Source of the DNA: DATAGF01 sp963835685
Lineage (GTDB): Bacteria > Actinomycetota > Thermoleophilia > Miltoncostaeales > Miltoncostaeaceae
Length of the DNA: 64,000 bases
Assembly (NCBI GenBank): GCA_963835685.1
Contig: CAWIGI010000002.1
Span: forward strand, 18,557 to 82,556
Reading direction: 5' to 3'
Below, piece by piece: positions 1 to 10,296 of this stretch (its first letter is position 1; each line of letters starts with the position of its first letter). The notes beneath the pieces were generated by a model that saw only the letters and a program-made list of their open reading frames with translations, did no database searches and had not been told where the DNA came from. A program made the position numbers and the translations under genes.

Positions 1-493
1 CACGCGCGCGCACGGTCGCGCAGGCGCGCGTAGGGCTCGTCGTGCAGGCAGGGCAGCAGGGCGCTGCGCTCGGGCGCCGCCTGGGCGCCCCAGAGCGTGG
101 TGCCGAACAGGTAGGGCGACAGCACGCGCAGGTCGTGGCCGTCGTCGTCCTCGAGGAACTCCTGCATGCCCGGGCGACCAGACGCTGTTCGCGAGCCACT
201 CGAGCTCGTCGGCGTAGCCGGCCCGCCCGGAGAGGATCGCGGCGTGCAGGGCGTCGTAGCGGCGCGCCGTCGCGCGGGCCCACCGGGAAGCGGTGCACCG
301 TCGACGCCGTCCTCGACGCGTCGTGCCCGCGGGCAGCTCGTCGGCCCAGGTCACGTGGTCGCGCGCGCAGGTCGTGGCGACCTCGGCGCTCCAGCCCATC
401 GCCGCGCAGCGCGTCGCCAGCGCCCGCACCAGCGTCTCGGCGCCGCCCCGCGATCCCGCGCCCGTAGCGCGGCACCACCCACAGGATCCGCAT
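1..493 (-). CDS. Glycosyltransferase, N-terminal part, frame-disrupted and cut by the window edge
   Basis: Only the N-terminal ~160 residues of this GT-B type glycosyltransferase lie in the window; the gene continues past base 1. The start is ATG at 493 (MRILWVVPRYG), followed by a GGAETL glycine loop typical of the first Rossmann domain, then SPYLFGTTLWGAQ and CLHDEPYARL. At least three frame changes (around 450, 310 and 165) are needed to read it through, so it is either damaged or badly sequenced. It lies six bases after the methyltransferase stop at 499, as the last visible gene of the leftward polysaccharide operon. The order of motifs matches the glycosyltransferase at 19213-20386, suggesting paralogues. 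The donor and acceptor sugars cannot be told. Confidence 0.6.
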   Translation of the reverse strand, partial: MRILWVVPRYGRGIAGRRRDAGAGAGDALRGDGLERRGRHDLRARPRDLGRRAARGHDASRTASTVHRFPVGPRDGAPLRRPARRDPLRAGRLRRRARVAREQRLVARACRSSSRTTTATTCACCRPTCSAPRSGAPRRRPSAAPCCPACTTSPTRACATVRAR

Positions 494-498
494 GCCGG

Positions 499-1712
499 CT
501 AGCGGCGCGCCAGGACGGCGTAGTCCTGCCAGCCGTAGATGACGCCGTTGAGCTGCTCGGCCAGCCGGTCAACGTGCCGCGCCAGCGGCTCGTCGCCGGG
601 CGCCGGCAGCGGCAGGCGCTCGGGGTCGGGGACCGGCGACAGGCGCAGGATCTCGACCTCCGAGAAGCCGGCGCTCTCGCAGAGGAAGGCCAGCGTCTCG
701 GGGTGCACCGGCCGCAGGTGGGTGGGGTCGCGGTGGAAGTTGATCGAGCCGGCGACCAGCGACTCGGGGTTGGGGGTCTCGACGATCAGGAGCCCGCCCT
801 CCGGCAGCGCCGTCGGCCGCCGCGCCCACCAGCCGCGCGACGACGGCCGGGCGGCAGGTGCTCCACGAGGTGGCTGGCGACGATGGCGTCGACCTCGCCC
901 GGCGCCGAGCGCCCTCGACGTGGGCGACGGCGTCCTCGCGGCGCACCTCCAGGCCCTTCTCGGCCACCAGGTCGACGAAGTCCGGCTCGGTGTCGACGCC
1001 GTAGGCCGGCACGCCCGGCGTCGCGCATCAGCTCCAGCAGCTCGCCGCGCCCGCAGCCCGAGGTCGACGGCCCGCCGGCGGCCCTCGAGGTGGCTGGCGG
1101 TAGACCTCCTGGCGCTCGCGCACGGTCTCCTCGGCGCCGCGGAAGCGGGCCTCGAAGGCCAGGTAGTCGACGCCCTGGTCGCTCGGCGCGCGCCGGCGCG
1201 GCGGCGCGGGACGCCCGCCGGCGCGGCCGCGGCCGGCGCGGCCGGCGCGGCGGCGCTCCAGCCGGGCCAGGCGCGGCCCGAGCTGCAGGCGCTGCAGCTG
1301 GCGCCTCGAGGCCCTCGATCGCGGCCGAGCGAGGCCGACCAGGTCGGCGGCCACGCGCTCGCGGCGTCCGCCGCCTCGGCCGGCGGCGCGTCTCCGCCCA
1401 CGCGCGCGCGTCCCGCGCCGCGGCCTCGGCGGCGGCGATGCCGGCGTCGGCCTGGCGGGCGAGGTCGTCGAAGACGTGGACCAGCAGCCGCAGCAGGACC
1501 TTCTTGACGGCCGTCAGCGGCTTGCCGACCACCGGCTTGGTCGAGTAGGCGAGCTCGGGCCGGAAGCGCACGCGCGCCTCGGGCGGCGGCGGCGCGCAGC
1601 GCCTGGCCCGCTGAGGTCGTCGGCGTAGAGGCCCTCGCGCCTTGGCGCGGGCGACCCGCTCGCGCAGGTCGTCGACCAGCGCCTCGACGTCGATGACGGG
1701 CGGCTCAGCCAT
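499..1712 (-). CDS. SAM-dependent methyltransferase with N-terminal helical domain (frame-disrupted)
   Basis: Probably methylates a sugar of the surface glycan. It starts at ATG 1712 (MAEPPVIDVEALVDDLRER), overlapping the ABC ATPase stop by 8 bases, and ends at TAG 499. The N-terminal third is helical and coiled-coil-like, with a basic stretch (PVVGKPLTAVKKVLLRLL). The methyltransferase core follows: a VDLGCGRGELLELM SAM-binding loop, DAIVASHLVEHLPP, and GGLLIVETPNPESLVAGS, ending with GVIYGWQDYAVLARR. These motifs are spread over all three frames, with at least five frame changes between about 850 and 1640, so the CDS is not open as given. The family assignment is secure; the substrate is inferred only from the neighbouring glycosyltransferases and exporter. 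Confidence 0.7.
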
Positions 1713-2954
1713 CGACCGTGATCCTCGTCCGGGCGCCGCTCGGCTCCTCGGACGACCGACCAGCGGCCGTCGAACCGCACGAGGCCGACGCCGCCGGTGC
1801 GCGCGAAGACCGACAGCTCGAAGCGGCGGTCGATCCAGTGGTAGACCTCGCTCTCGTCGGCCGAGGTGACCGCCACGGTCAGCAGGAAGCGCCCCTCGTG
1901 CAGCGGCAGCCGGTCGATGGCGAAGGCGGCCGTGCCGCGGCCCTCCACCGACTCGACCGGCGTAGGTGTCGCGGCGGGTGTTGGTCCCGTAGCAGAGGGT
2001 CCCGTCGATCGCGCGGATCTCGACGCCGAAGTTGGGCGTCGCGACCCGCTCGCGGGCCAGGAAGTCGATCTCGATCGACGAGCGGCCCGCCGCTCTCGAA
2101 GCGGTCGGTCGCGCCGTCCGGGCCGAGCGGTGCGCACGGCCGTGATCGCGACCGTGCGCGTGCCCCACTCGTCGGAGGCCTCGGCAGGGCGCGGGTCGCC
2201 TCGGCCGCCGGGCGTCCTCTCCCGCACCAGCGCCCGCCGGTAGGTGGCCAGGACGTCGCCGGGGCGGCCCTCGGCGACCAGCTCGCCGTGCTCCAGCAGG
2301 ATGGCGCGGTCGCAGACCCGCTCGACGGCCTCGGCGTCGTGCGAGACGAACACGACCGTCCCGCCGCCGCGGCGGTACTCGAAGATGCGCCCGAAGCACT
2401 TGCGCTGGAAGGCCTCGTCGCCCACCGCGAGCACCTCGTCCAGCAGCAGCACGTCGGAGTTGACGTGCGACGCCACCGCGAAGCCGAGGCGCATGTACAT
2501 GCCGGACGAGTAGGTGCGCACCGGCTTGTCGATGAAGTCCTCGAGCTCCGAGAAGGCGACGATCTCCTCCATGCGCGCGTCGACCTCGCGCCGCGACAGG
2601 CCCTGGATGGCGGCGTTCATGTAGACGTTCTCGCGCCCGGTGAAGTCGGGGTGGAAGCCGGCGCCGAGCTCGAGCATCGACGCCACCCGGCCGCCGACCT
2701 CGACGCGTCCCCTCGTGCGGCGGGATGATGCCGGCGAGCAGCTTCAGCAGGGTGCTCTTGCCCGAGCCGTTCTCGCCGACGATGCCGAGCGCCTCGCCGG
2801 GCGCGACGTCGAGGTCCACGTCGCGCAGCGCCCACAGCTCGGTGTAGCGCCCCCGCCGGCGGCGCAGCAGCGCCTCCTTCAGGGTCGCGTTGCGCTCGTG
2901 GAAGATGCGGAAGCGGCGCGACACCCCCCGAGCCCGGACCTCGCCGGGCCGCAC
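1705..2954 (-). CDS. Polysaccharide ABC exporter, ATP-binding subunit (Wzt-like)
   Basis: ATPase of an ABC-2 exporter that moves undecaprenol-linked polysaccharide across the membrane. Motifs: Walker A GIVGENGSGKSTLLK, a signature replaced by the family-typical TYSSGMYMRLGFAV, and Walker B DVLLLDEVLAVGDEAFQ followed by FVSHDAEAVERVCDRA. About 150 residues follow the ATPase and resemble a Wzt C-terminal sugar-binding domain (e.g. YHWIDRRFELSVFA). The likely start is GTG 2954, eight bases beyond the permease stop; the stop at 1705 overlaps the next gene. Frame changes are needed near 2708 and in 1950-2130. It pairs with the permease at 2963-3757. Confidence 0.82.
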
Positions 2955-2962
2955 GGAGCCGC

Positions 2963-3757
2963 TCAGAGCTCCACCGCCATCTCGGGCTCCAGGCGCCGGA
3001 ACGTCAGCACGCCGACGACGGCGAAGACGACCGTGGCGACGCCGACGTAGACCAGCCCGCCGGCCGAGGGCCAGTCGCCGAAGAAGCGCGACGTCGTGGA
3101 CGGCCTCGACCAGCGGCGTCAGCGGGTTCCCGTAGCGCAGCACCTCGATCGCCCAGCCGCTCTCGGACACGTGGCCGGGAGCTGGTCGAGCGAGTAGAAG
3201 ATCGGCGTCAGGAAGATCCAGGGCAGCAGCAGCGCCTCGAGGATGTGCTGCACGTCGCGGAAGTAGACGTTCAGCGCCGCCAGCGCCAGCGACAGGCCCG
3301 CCGTCATCACGAACAGGCAGGCCACGCAGGACCGGCAGCAGCCACCATCGTGCGTGCGGGCCTCGGGCTGCAGGGCGAGGTTCACCGGGATCAGCACGGC
3401 CAGCATCACCGCGAAGGTCACCAGGTGGCTCATGGTGGTGGCGAGCGGGACGATCGAGCGCTCGAACGCCACCTTCTTCACCAGGTTGGCGTTGGCGACC
3501 AGGCTCGCCGCCCCCGCCTCGAGGCCGGCGGCGAAGAACACCCACACCGTCAGGCCGGTCAGCAGGAAGGCCGGGTAGTGGTCGAAGGGCACCGCGGTGA
3601 AGATCACCGAGAACACCAGCGTGTAGGCGCCCAGCATCACGAGCGGGGTGACCAGCGACCAGACGATCCCGAGCGCCGACCCCTTGTAGCGGGCCCGCAC
3701 CTCGCGCCGCAGCATGCTCGTGAACAGCTCGCGCTGCTGGATCACCCCCGCGATCAC
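2963..3757 (-). CDS. Polysaccharide ABC exporter, permease subunit (Wzm-like, ABC-2)
   Basis: Membrane subunit of the polysaccharide exporter, about 265 residues. It starts at GTG 3757 with a short cytoplasmic amphipathic N-terminus (QQRELFTSMLRREVRARYKG) characteristic of the family. Several hydrophobic segments follow, including TPLVMLGAYTLVFSVIF and FLLTGLTVWVFFAAGLEAG, plus a loop with LVKKVAFERSIVPLA, which is also family-typical. The C-terminus reads GLVYVGVATVVFAVVGVLTF and ends MAVEL. Two frame changes (about 3180 and 3085) break the open frame. Its stop is followed eight bases later by the ATPase start, as expected for a wzm-wzt pair. It is divergent from the RmlC-like gene at 3807. 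Confidence 0.82.
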
Positions 3758-3806
3758 CGGCTGAATCTAGCCGATGCCGGCGGATCCCCCGTGTACCGTG
3801 GGGCCG

Positions 3807-4406
3807 ATGGCGCCGCTCGCCACGAGCCTTCCCGGCATGGTCGTGCTCGAGCCGAAGGTGCACCGCGACGGCGCGCGGGTTCTTCGTCGAGACCTTCCGC
3901 GCCGAGCGGCTCGCCGAGCTCGGCGATCGCACGAGCGCCTGGGTGCAGGACAACCACTCGCGCTCCGAGCGCGGGGTGCTGCGCGGCATGCACTTCTCGG
4001 TCGGCGAGGGCCAGGCGAAGCTCGTGCGCTGCGCGCGCGGGGCGATCCTCGACGTCGCCGTGGACATCCGCCGCGGCTCGCCCACCTACGGGCGCTGGGA
4101 CGCGGTGCGCCTCGACGACGTCGGCCTGCCGCGCGGTCTACCTGCCGGTCGGCTTCGCGCACGGCTTCGTGGTGGTGAGCGACGTGGCCGACGTGCGTCT
4201 ACAAGTGCTCCGCCTATTACGACCCCGAGCTCGAGCGGGGCTTCGCCTGGGACGACCCGGACGTCGGCATCGCGCTGGCCCGAGATCGACATCGAGGTCT
4301 CCGAGCGCGACGCGGCCGCCCCGCGGCTGCGCGAGATCGCCCACGAGATCCCCTTCGCCTACTCGCGCGGAGCGCTCCAGCACCGAGCTCGCAGAGCCGG
4401 AGGTAG
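3807..4406 (+). CDS. rfbC: dTDP-4-dehydrorhamnose 3,5-epimerase-like protein (frame-disrupted)
   Basis: Cupin-fold epimerase of dTDP-L-rhamnose synthesis. It starts at ATG 3807 (MAPLATSLPGMVVLEPKVHR). Characteristic segments are NHSRSERGVLRGMHF, containing the conserved catalytic-region His, KLVRCARGAILDVAVDIRRG, VYLPVGFAHGFVVVSD, and YDPELERGFAWDDPDVGIAW. The motifs lie in three frames, with changes near 3880, 4137, 4196 and 4278, so the gene is not open. The 3' end is uncertain; 4406 is the first stop in any frame after the homologous region. It is the only rml gene in the window, so the rest of the pathway must be elsewhere. It is convergent with the glycosyltransferase ending near 4359. 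Confidence 0.75.
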
Positions 4407-5476
4407 GCGTCGGCGCAGGCGTCCCAGGAGTAGCGCTCGCGCGCCCGGGCGGCGGCCCGGCGCGCCGAGCTCGCGCCGCCGGCTCGGCGTCGGCGACCAG
4501 CGCGCCGAGGGCCTCGGCGAGCGCCGCGGCGCCGCCGGCCAGCGGGAAGGTCGGCGGCGGCGTCGCCGACGGTCTCGACGTTCGGCGGGTGGTCGCTCAC
4601 CAGCAGCGCGGCGCCGGCCGCCATGCCCTCGACGATCACGGGGTGGGTGCCGCCGACCTCGGTGGGCACGCACATGACGCCGCAGCGGTGGACGAGCTCG
4701 GCGTAGCCGTCGCCGAACACGTAGCCGGGGAAGCGCACGCCCGTCGCCGGCGGCGGCGCGAAGGCCGGCGATGTAGTCGGCGGCGTAGGGCGCGTCGCCC
4801 ACGACCACGAGCGGCCAGTCGGGGGCGAGCCGGCGGTGCGCCTCCACCAGCAGGTGGGCGTTGTTCTCGGGCTCCAGCCGGCCCACGAACAGGACGAACC
4901 GCCCGGGCTCGACGCCCAGCCGCCGGCACCACCCGGCGTCGCCCGGGGTCGGGCGAGCTCGGCGCCGTAGGGGATCCAGGCGATCCGGCGCCCGTAGCGC
5001 TCCTCGTAGGCGTCGGCGACCGCCCGCGAGTCGGTCACCGCGAGCGACGCGGCGGCGGGGGCGATGCGCTCGGCCATCCGCAGGTACGCGCGCGCCGGCC
5101 CCGACCACTTGGCGCGCTCCGAGTCCAGCCCGTCGATCTGGAGGACGGCCGGGATGCCGGCCAGCCGGGCGAGCGGCACGGCCGGGGCGTTGCCGGCGAT
5201 GAAGTAGAGCGCCACGTCCGGGCGCTCCCGCGCGGCCAGGTGGGCGGTGCTCACCAGCGTGTGGGCGAGGGTGTCGAGGTGCTTGCTGCGGACCGTGGGC
5301 AGGTGCACCAGCCGCGCCCCGGCGTGGGTCGCGCGCCGCTCGGTCATGTGGGGGCGGCAGTAGACGGTCACCTCGTGGCCGCGCGCGGTGAAGCGCTCGG
5401 CGAGGTGCTCGACGGCGGTCTCGAAGCCGCTGTAGGCCGCCGGGATCCCGCGCGTGCCGACCATGGCGATCCTCAC
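4359..5476 (-). CDS. Glycosyltransferase with DUF1972-type N-terminus (family GT4)
   Basis: Likely transfers a sugar, often rhamnose in this subfamily, to the growing glycan. The start is GTG 5476, overlapping the upstream stop (GTGA). The N-terminus RIAMVGTRGIPAAYSGFETA is the DUF1972 hallmark. Later motifs are FVLFVGRLEPENNAHLLVEA (nucleotide-sugar domain) and GTHPVIVEGMAAGAALLVSD, the E-x7-E region of retaining GT-B enzymes, then RYSWDACADAYLRLCEL. Frame changes near 4945, 4760 and 4555 disrupt the frame. The 3' end overlaps the end of the convergent epimerase gene by a few tens of bases and is uncertain. Substrate specificity is not determinable here. Confidence 0.75.
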
Positions 5477-6552
5477 GCGGCCTCCCGCACGGCCGCCCAG
5501 GCGGCGCGGCCCATGGCCTCCTGGGTGTAGCGCGCCGCCCGCGGCCGGGCCCGCGGCGCGGAGCCGCGCGGCGACCTCGGGGTCGAGCGCCCGCCGCAGG
5601 CCGTCGGCGATCGCCGCGCGGCGTCGGCTCGACCAGGATCGCCGCGTCGCCGGCCACCTCGGGGATCGCCCCGCGGTCGCTGGCCACGACCGGGCAGCCG
5701 CAGGCCATCGCCTCGAGCACCGGCAGCCCGAAGCCCTCGTAGTGCGACGGGTAGGCCGTGCACCGCGGCGGCGCGGTAGAGGTCGGCGAGGTCCTCGTCG
5801 CCCACGGGCCCGAGCCAGCGCCCGCCGGACGTCGCGCGGCGATCGGCCTCGCCGTCGCGGCCCGGCTTGCCCACCAGCGCGAGCGGCGGGCGGTCCGGGC
5901 CCATGCTCCTGCACGGCCGCGCCGAGGGCCGCGAGGTTCTTGCGCGGCCCCAGGTCGCCGACCGCCAGCACGTAGCCCTCGATGCCGAAGCGCTCGCGCA
6001 CCCGCTCGGCCGCGCCGTCCGCCGGCGCGAAGGCCGGCGCCGCGTGGGGGCTCACGACGCGCACCTTGCCCGGGTCGATGCGCAGGGCCTGGGCGACGTC
6101 GCGCGCGCGCGGTCTCCGACAGGGCCAGCACGAGCCGGGCCTTCCGCGCCGAGCGCGGCACGAGCCCGCGCAGCACGGCCCGCGCGCGCGCTCCGAGCCA
6201 CTCGGGGTTCGTCATGAAGGTCGCGTCGTGCACGGCCAGCAGCATCGGGCAGGGCGACCAGCCCGGCGACACGTAGGTGAAGACGGCGGCGTCGGCGCCG
6301 AGGTCGGCGAGCGCGCGCGGCGCGGCGCGGGCGAGCCGCGGGACGTCGGCCGCCGGCACGCCGATCGTCCGGCCCGAAGCCGCTCGAGCTGCCGCGCGCC
6401 CTCCGGCGTGGCCACGAGCGAGGCGACGGCGTCCCCGTGCTCGGCGGTCGCCGCCATGGCGGCGACGAGGGTCGTCGCGTAGCGGGCTGTTGCCCGCGTC
6501 GCCTGCCGCGCGTCTGACCGACCATGTGGCAGTCGACCGCCGCCAGGGTCAC
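5473..6552 (-). CDS. Glycosyltransferase family 4 protein (frame-disrupted)
   Basis: GT-B glycosyltransferase of the left polysaccharide operon. The inferred start is GTG 6552 (VTLAAVDCHMVGQT), overlapping the previous stop by GTGA, and the end is TGA 5473, overlapping the next start in the same way. Motifs in order: YATTLVAAMAATAEHGDAV, SPGWSPCPMLLAVHDATFM, VRVVSPHAAPAFAPADGA, YVLAVGDLGPRKNLAAL, and HYEGFGLPVLEAMACGCPVV, the latter holding the conserved E-x7-E. At least five frame changes are needed. Length after repair (~360 residues) fits the family. It differs from the DUF1972 enzyme next to it, so the operon encodes several separate linkages. Confidence 0.7.
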
Positions 6553-7663
6553 GCCGTCCGAGGCGTCCCGGTAGGCGTCGAGCAGGCCCCGCGCCGTGCG
6601 CTCCCACGTGAAGGTCGCGGCCCGCTCGCGTCCGGCGCGGGCGCGCCGGCCGCCCGCTCCTCGGCGCCCTCGGTCGGCCGCCGCCGAGATCGCGGCGGCC
6701 CACGCGCCGGGGTCGTCGGGCGGCAGGTAGGTCGCCGCGTCCCCGCCGACCTCGCGCAGCGCCGGCGTGTCGGAGGCGAGCACGGGCACCCCCGCCGCCA
6801 TCGCCTCCAGCACCGGCAGGCCGAAGCCCTCCTTGCGCGAGGGCACCAGCACCGCGGCCGCGCCCGAGCGCGCAGCGCCGCCAGGCGGCCCGCCGAGAGC
6901 ATCCCGAGCCAGCGCACGCGGTCGCCGGCGCCGGCGCGGGCCGCGAGGCCGCGCAGCCGCCGCTCGCGCCGCGGCCGACCAGGGGCCGGCCATCACGAGC
7001 CCGATCCCGGGGGCGGCGCGCGCGATCGCCTCGACGGCGACCGCGGCGTTCTTGTGCGGCTCGATCGCGCCCGAGTAGAGCACGTAGGGGCCCTCGGGCG
7101 GCGTCGCCCTGCGGGGCGGCCGGCTCGGGGACGCCCCAGGGGACCACCCGCACCCGCGCCCGCGTCGACGCGCGCGAGGCGCGCGACGTCGGCCGCCGTC
7201 TCGGCCGAGGGCGTCAGCACCAGCCGCGCCCGGCGCCAGGCGGCGCAGGTAGCGCCGGTAGGCGAGGGCCTGGCCGGCGCGGCCGGGGCCGGCGAGGTAC
7301 TCGTCGGCGAAGCAGGCCGGGATCAGGTCGTGGCAGGTCACGACCGTGCGCCCCGGCGGCACCAGCGCGGGCTGGACGGCGTGGAACACGCCGTCGCCGG
7401 CCAGCCGGCGCGCGGCGCGCTCGCCGACGGCCGCGGGCCACGGGATCGGGCAGCCGGTGCAGCGGCCAGCGCGGCCAGGCGACCTCGCGGGCGGCGAAGC
7501 CGTCGGGCGCCTCCTGGCCGCGGCGCACCAGCAGCGCCGGGCGCTCGTCTCGGCCGGCGGGCGCCGCCAGGGCCGCGATCACCCCGCGGACGGCGGTGCC
7601 GATGCCCCGCGCCGAGTGCCCGTCCGAGAGCGGCGTCGCGTCGAGCAGGACCGGGACGGGCAT
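6549..7663 (-). CDS. Glycosyltransferase family 4 protein (frame-disrupted), first gene of a leftward run
   Basis: First gene of the leftward glycosyltransferase run. ATG 7663 opens MPVPVLLDATPLSDGHSARG, with a short glycine loop, then TVVTCHDLIPACFADEYL, LTPSAETAADVARLARV, and YVLYSGAIEPHKNAAVAVEA. The donor-binding loop SRKEGFGLPVLEAMAAGVPV is followed by ASDTPALREVGGDAATYL. It ends at TGA 6549 within a GTGA overlap. Six or more frame changes interrupt it between 7480 and 6580. The repaired length of about 370 residues is normal for the family. It is divergent from the methyltransferase at 7705; the 41-base gap must hold both start regions. Confidence 0.72.
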
Positions 7664-7704
7664 CCGGCGCGAAAGCCTACTCCGCCCCGCGTAGTCTCGC
7701 CCGC

Positions 7705-8508
7705 GTGCCCGCGTCCTCCCACGCGAGCCACGCGATGAGCCTCCGCGCGCGCCCTCGCCGGCAGCGCCCCCGGGGCGTCCGGGTCGATCGACCGCGCCAT
7801 CGCCGCGCCTCGTCGGGCCTGCGCCGCGCGCGTCGGCGGCCGGACGGCGGCGACGGCCGCGGCGGCGGGTACGGCGCGCTCTGGCGCCCGCGCGACGAGG
7901 AGCGAGGCCCGCCGGCTGATCCTCAACGACGCCGACCCCGAGGCCTTCGAGCGCGCCGGCCGCGCGGACGCCGAGCGCATCGCGCCCTGATCGACGCCGA
8001 CGCCGTCGTCCTCGACCTGGGCTGCGGCATCGGCCGCGTCGCGCGCTACGTGGCCCCGATGTGCCGGACGCTGTGGGCGGTCAACGCGTCGGAGGTCATG
8101 CTCGGCCACGCGCGCCGGCGCCTCGCCGGGACTCGGCAACGTCCGGTTCGCCCGCTGCGAGGGGACCGAGCATGCCGGCCGTCGCCGACGACGCCGTCGA
8201 CGTCGCCTACTCGCTCCTCACGCTGCAGCACCTCGAGCGCGAGGACGCCTTCGCCCTGCTGCGCGACCTCCGCGCGGATTGTGCGCCCGGGCGGGCGCGC
8301 CTACCTGACCTTCCCCAACCTGCTCAGCGACACCTACCTGGCGCGCTTCATCGCGCACGTCGACGCGCGGCGAGGTCGCCAACCCGGCCCGCGCCCGCGT
8401 CTACACGCCCCAGGAGGTCGAGCGCCTGCTGCCGGCCGCCGGCTTCGCGGTCGAGCGCCTGGACGCCGGCGTCGAGATCGTCGCCGTCTGCGGGACGCCC
8501 CGGCCTGA
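7705..8508 (+). CDS. Class I SAM-dependent methyltransferase (frame-disrupted)
   Basis: Small-molecule or glycan methyltransferase. The probable start is GTG 7705. The core reads VVLDLGCGIGRVARYVAP (SAM-binding motif I), ADDAVDVAYSLLTLQHLE (motif II region), and RAYLTFPNLLSDTYLARF, then ARVYTPQEVERLLPAAGF, the order typical of Methyltransf_11/25 proteins. Several frame changes fall between 7760 and 8420, and the most plausible stop is TGA 8508. The N-terminal ~90 residues before the core are low-complexity and of doubtful frame. It is divergent from the glycosyltransferase run and convergent with the secreted protein at 8401-10281; its substrate is unknown. Confidence 0.65.
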   Translation: MPASSHASHAMSLRARPRRQRPRGVRVDRPRHRRASSGLRRARRRPDGGDGRGGGYGALWRPRDEERGPPADPQRRRPRGLRARRPRGRRAHRALIDADAVVLDLGCGIGRVARYVAPMCRTLWAVNASEVMLGHARRRLAGTRQRPVRPLRGDRACRPSPTTPSTSPTRSSRCSTSSARTPSPCCATSARIVRPGGRAYLTFPNLLSDTYLARFIAHVDARRGRQPGPRPRLHAPGGRAPAAGRRLRGRAPGRRRRDRRRLRDAPA

Positions 8509-10281
8509 GGTCGCCGCCCGCGCGGCCGCTCGCCGGCGCGAGGCGCGCAGGGCGTCCTCGTCGCTGCCGCGTCGCCGCCGCCAGGCGGGCCCAGCGGCCC
8601 GCCCCCCAGGTGTCCGCGACCCGGATCCGCCAGGCGCGGGCGCGCGGCGATCCCGCGCGGCGATCCGGTCGCCGTCGCCGACAGCCGCCGCGCCCAGGCC
8701 ACCTGCGCGCGGTAGGCGGGGCGGTAGCGGCCGACCGCGGCGAGCAGGCGCTGCCGCAGAGCGGCCGGGAGGTCGAGGCCGGCGACGAAGGGCCGCAGCA
8801 GGTCGACCGTTGCCGCCTCGGCGAAGCCCTCCTCGAACGCCAGCCCCGACCGGGAGCCCGTCACGTCCTCGACGGCGAGCGGTCCCGTCGCGTGGAGGGT
8901 CTCGTGGAGGAGCAGGGCGAGCGCCATCGTCATCCGGTCGGCGTCCGCCCGCGAGGGGACGGCGCCCCCCAGGCGCGCGCCCGTCCGCTGCGGCCGACGA
9001 CCTCCAGGACGTCCGTGGCGGCGGGCCCGAGGAAGATCGTCGCCCTGGAGCGTCGTGAAGCCGGAGTACGCGCGCGCGTCGGCCACGCCGAGGATGCGCC
9101 GCCACGCGGCCGGGGTGCGCGCCACCCGCAGGCCCCCGGCGAGGCGGACCCCGCGGCGGGCGTGGAACCGCCGGGCCTGCCGGTGGACCCACGCGACCGC
9201 GGCACCCGGCGCCTCCCCGGCGCGCGCGCTCGGCGTGGGCGGCCGCGCCACGCGCGCGTCGGCCGCCTGCGCGGCGCTCGGCAGGCGGATCGCGATCGGC
9301 GCGCTCTCGGCGAGGTTGCCCAGGCGGTCGCGCACGCGCACCGTCACCGTGTGCAGGCCCACCCCGGGCAGCCGCACGGCCACGCGCCCGGGCGCCGACG
9401 CGCCCGGCGAGGTCCAGTCCTCCGCGCTGCCGGCGGGACCGACGCGCGGCGGGGCGGCGCCGGCGAGCCCCACGCCCGGGCTGGGGTCGATCGCGGTGTA
9501 GGCGATCTCGGCGATCCCGGTCGGCCCGCTCGGCGGCCGGACGACGCGGACGTCCGCGAGCACCGGCGGCGTGTGGTCCGACAGCACCGTCCCGAGGACC
9601 CGCTCGGCGACGTTCCCCGCCCGGTCGCGCGTCCGGGCGCGCACGAGGTGGCGGCCGTCGGGCAGCCCCGCGAGGCTCGTCCGGGCGACCTTGCGCCCGT
9701 CGCCCGGCGCCGGCTGCTGGGCGAAGGCGACCCACGCGCCGCCGGCCCCGCCGCCCGGGTCGGCGTTGACCTCGACGACCACCGGCTCGCCGGGGTCGGT
9801 CCCCGAGAGGGCGTCGGACTGGATCCAGTCCGCGACCACGGTCCCGCCCTCCGGGGTGAGGATGCACCGAGGAGAGGCTCGGCGGCGTCCGGTCGAGGTG
9901 GAGGACGCCGAGATCGAGAGGCGAGTTCTCGACGCCATCGACGACGACGCGCACTCGATGCGCGCCCTTCAAGCTCATCGACGTCGAGAACTCAGACGCG
10001 TTCGACGCCGGTACAAGAGCGGCCCGTCGAGCGCTGGCGCTGCGTCTCCCAAGCGCCCGAGCTCGATGCCGTCGGGCGCGGTGTTGACCTGGACGACAGC
10101 GGGTCCGGCCAAGCCCGCCCCGAAGTCATTCTGCGTCCAGCCGGCCAGCAGCTGTCTGGCTGGCGCTCCATGAGCTCGGAGACAGCGCCGGATCGCTCAG
10201 CGATGGCGCACCGATCCCCGTCGCGGGGCCGCTGAGCAGCGCCGCGAGGGTGACACCGGTCGCGATGGTCCGCCTCGTCAT
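8401..10281 (-). CDS. Secreted Ig-like repeat protein with HExxH peptidase-like domain (frame-disrupted)
   Basis: Predicted exported protein, distal gene of the sigma-factor operon. ATG 10281 starts a signal peptide (MTRRTIATGVTLAALLSG). The middle holds Ig-like modules joined by the linkers LDRTPPSL and SDHTPPVL, with DRAGNVAE and DRLGNLAE turns. The last quarter contains LLLHETLHATGPLAVED (HExxH) and, some 20 residues on, FEEGFAEAATVDLL, which could supply the third Glu ligand of a gluzincin-type zinc site. Frame changes occur near 10155, 9985, 9870 and 9040 and after 8700. The 3' end is uncertain; 8401 is the first stop in one frame and overlaps the convergent methyltransferase. Protease activity is inference. 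Confidence 0.6.
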
Positions 10282-10296
10282 GGGCGCGGCACGCTA

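Noticed and set aside
786..4085. A single 1099-codon frame on the minus strand across the exporter genes
   Set aside because: It joins parts of three distinct genes (permease, ATPase and methyltransferase) through frame changes; long open frames are expected by chance in GC-rich DNA.
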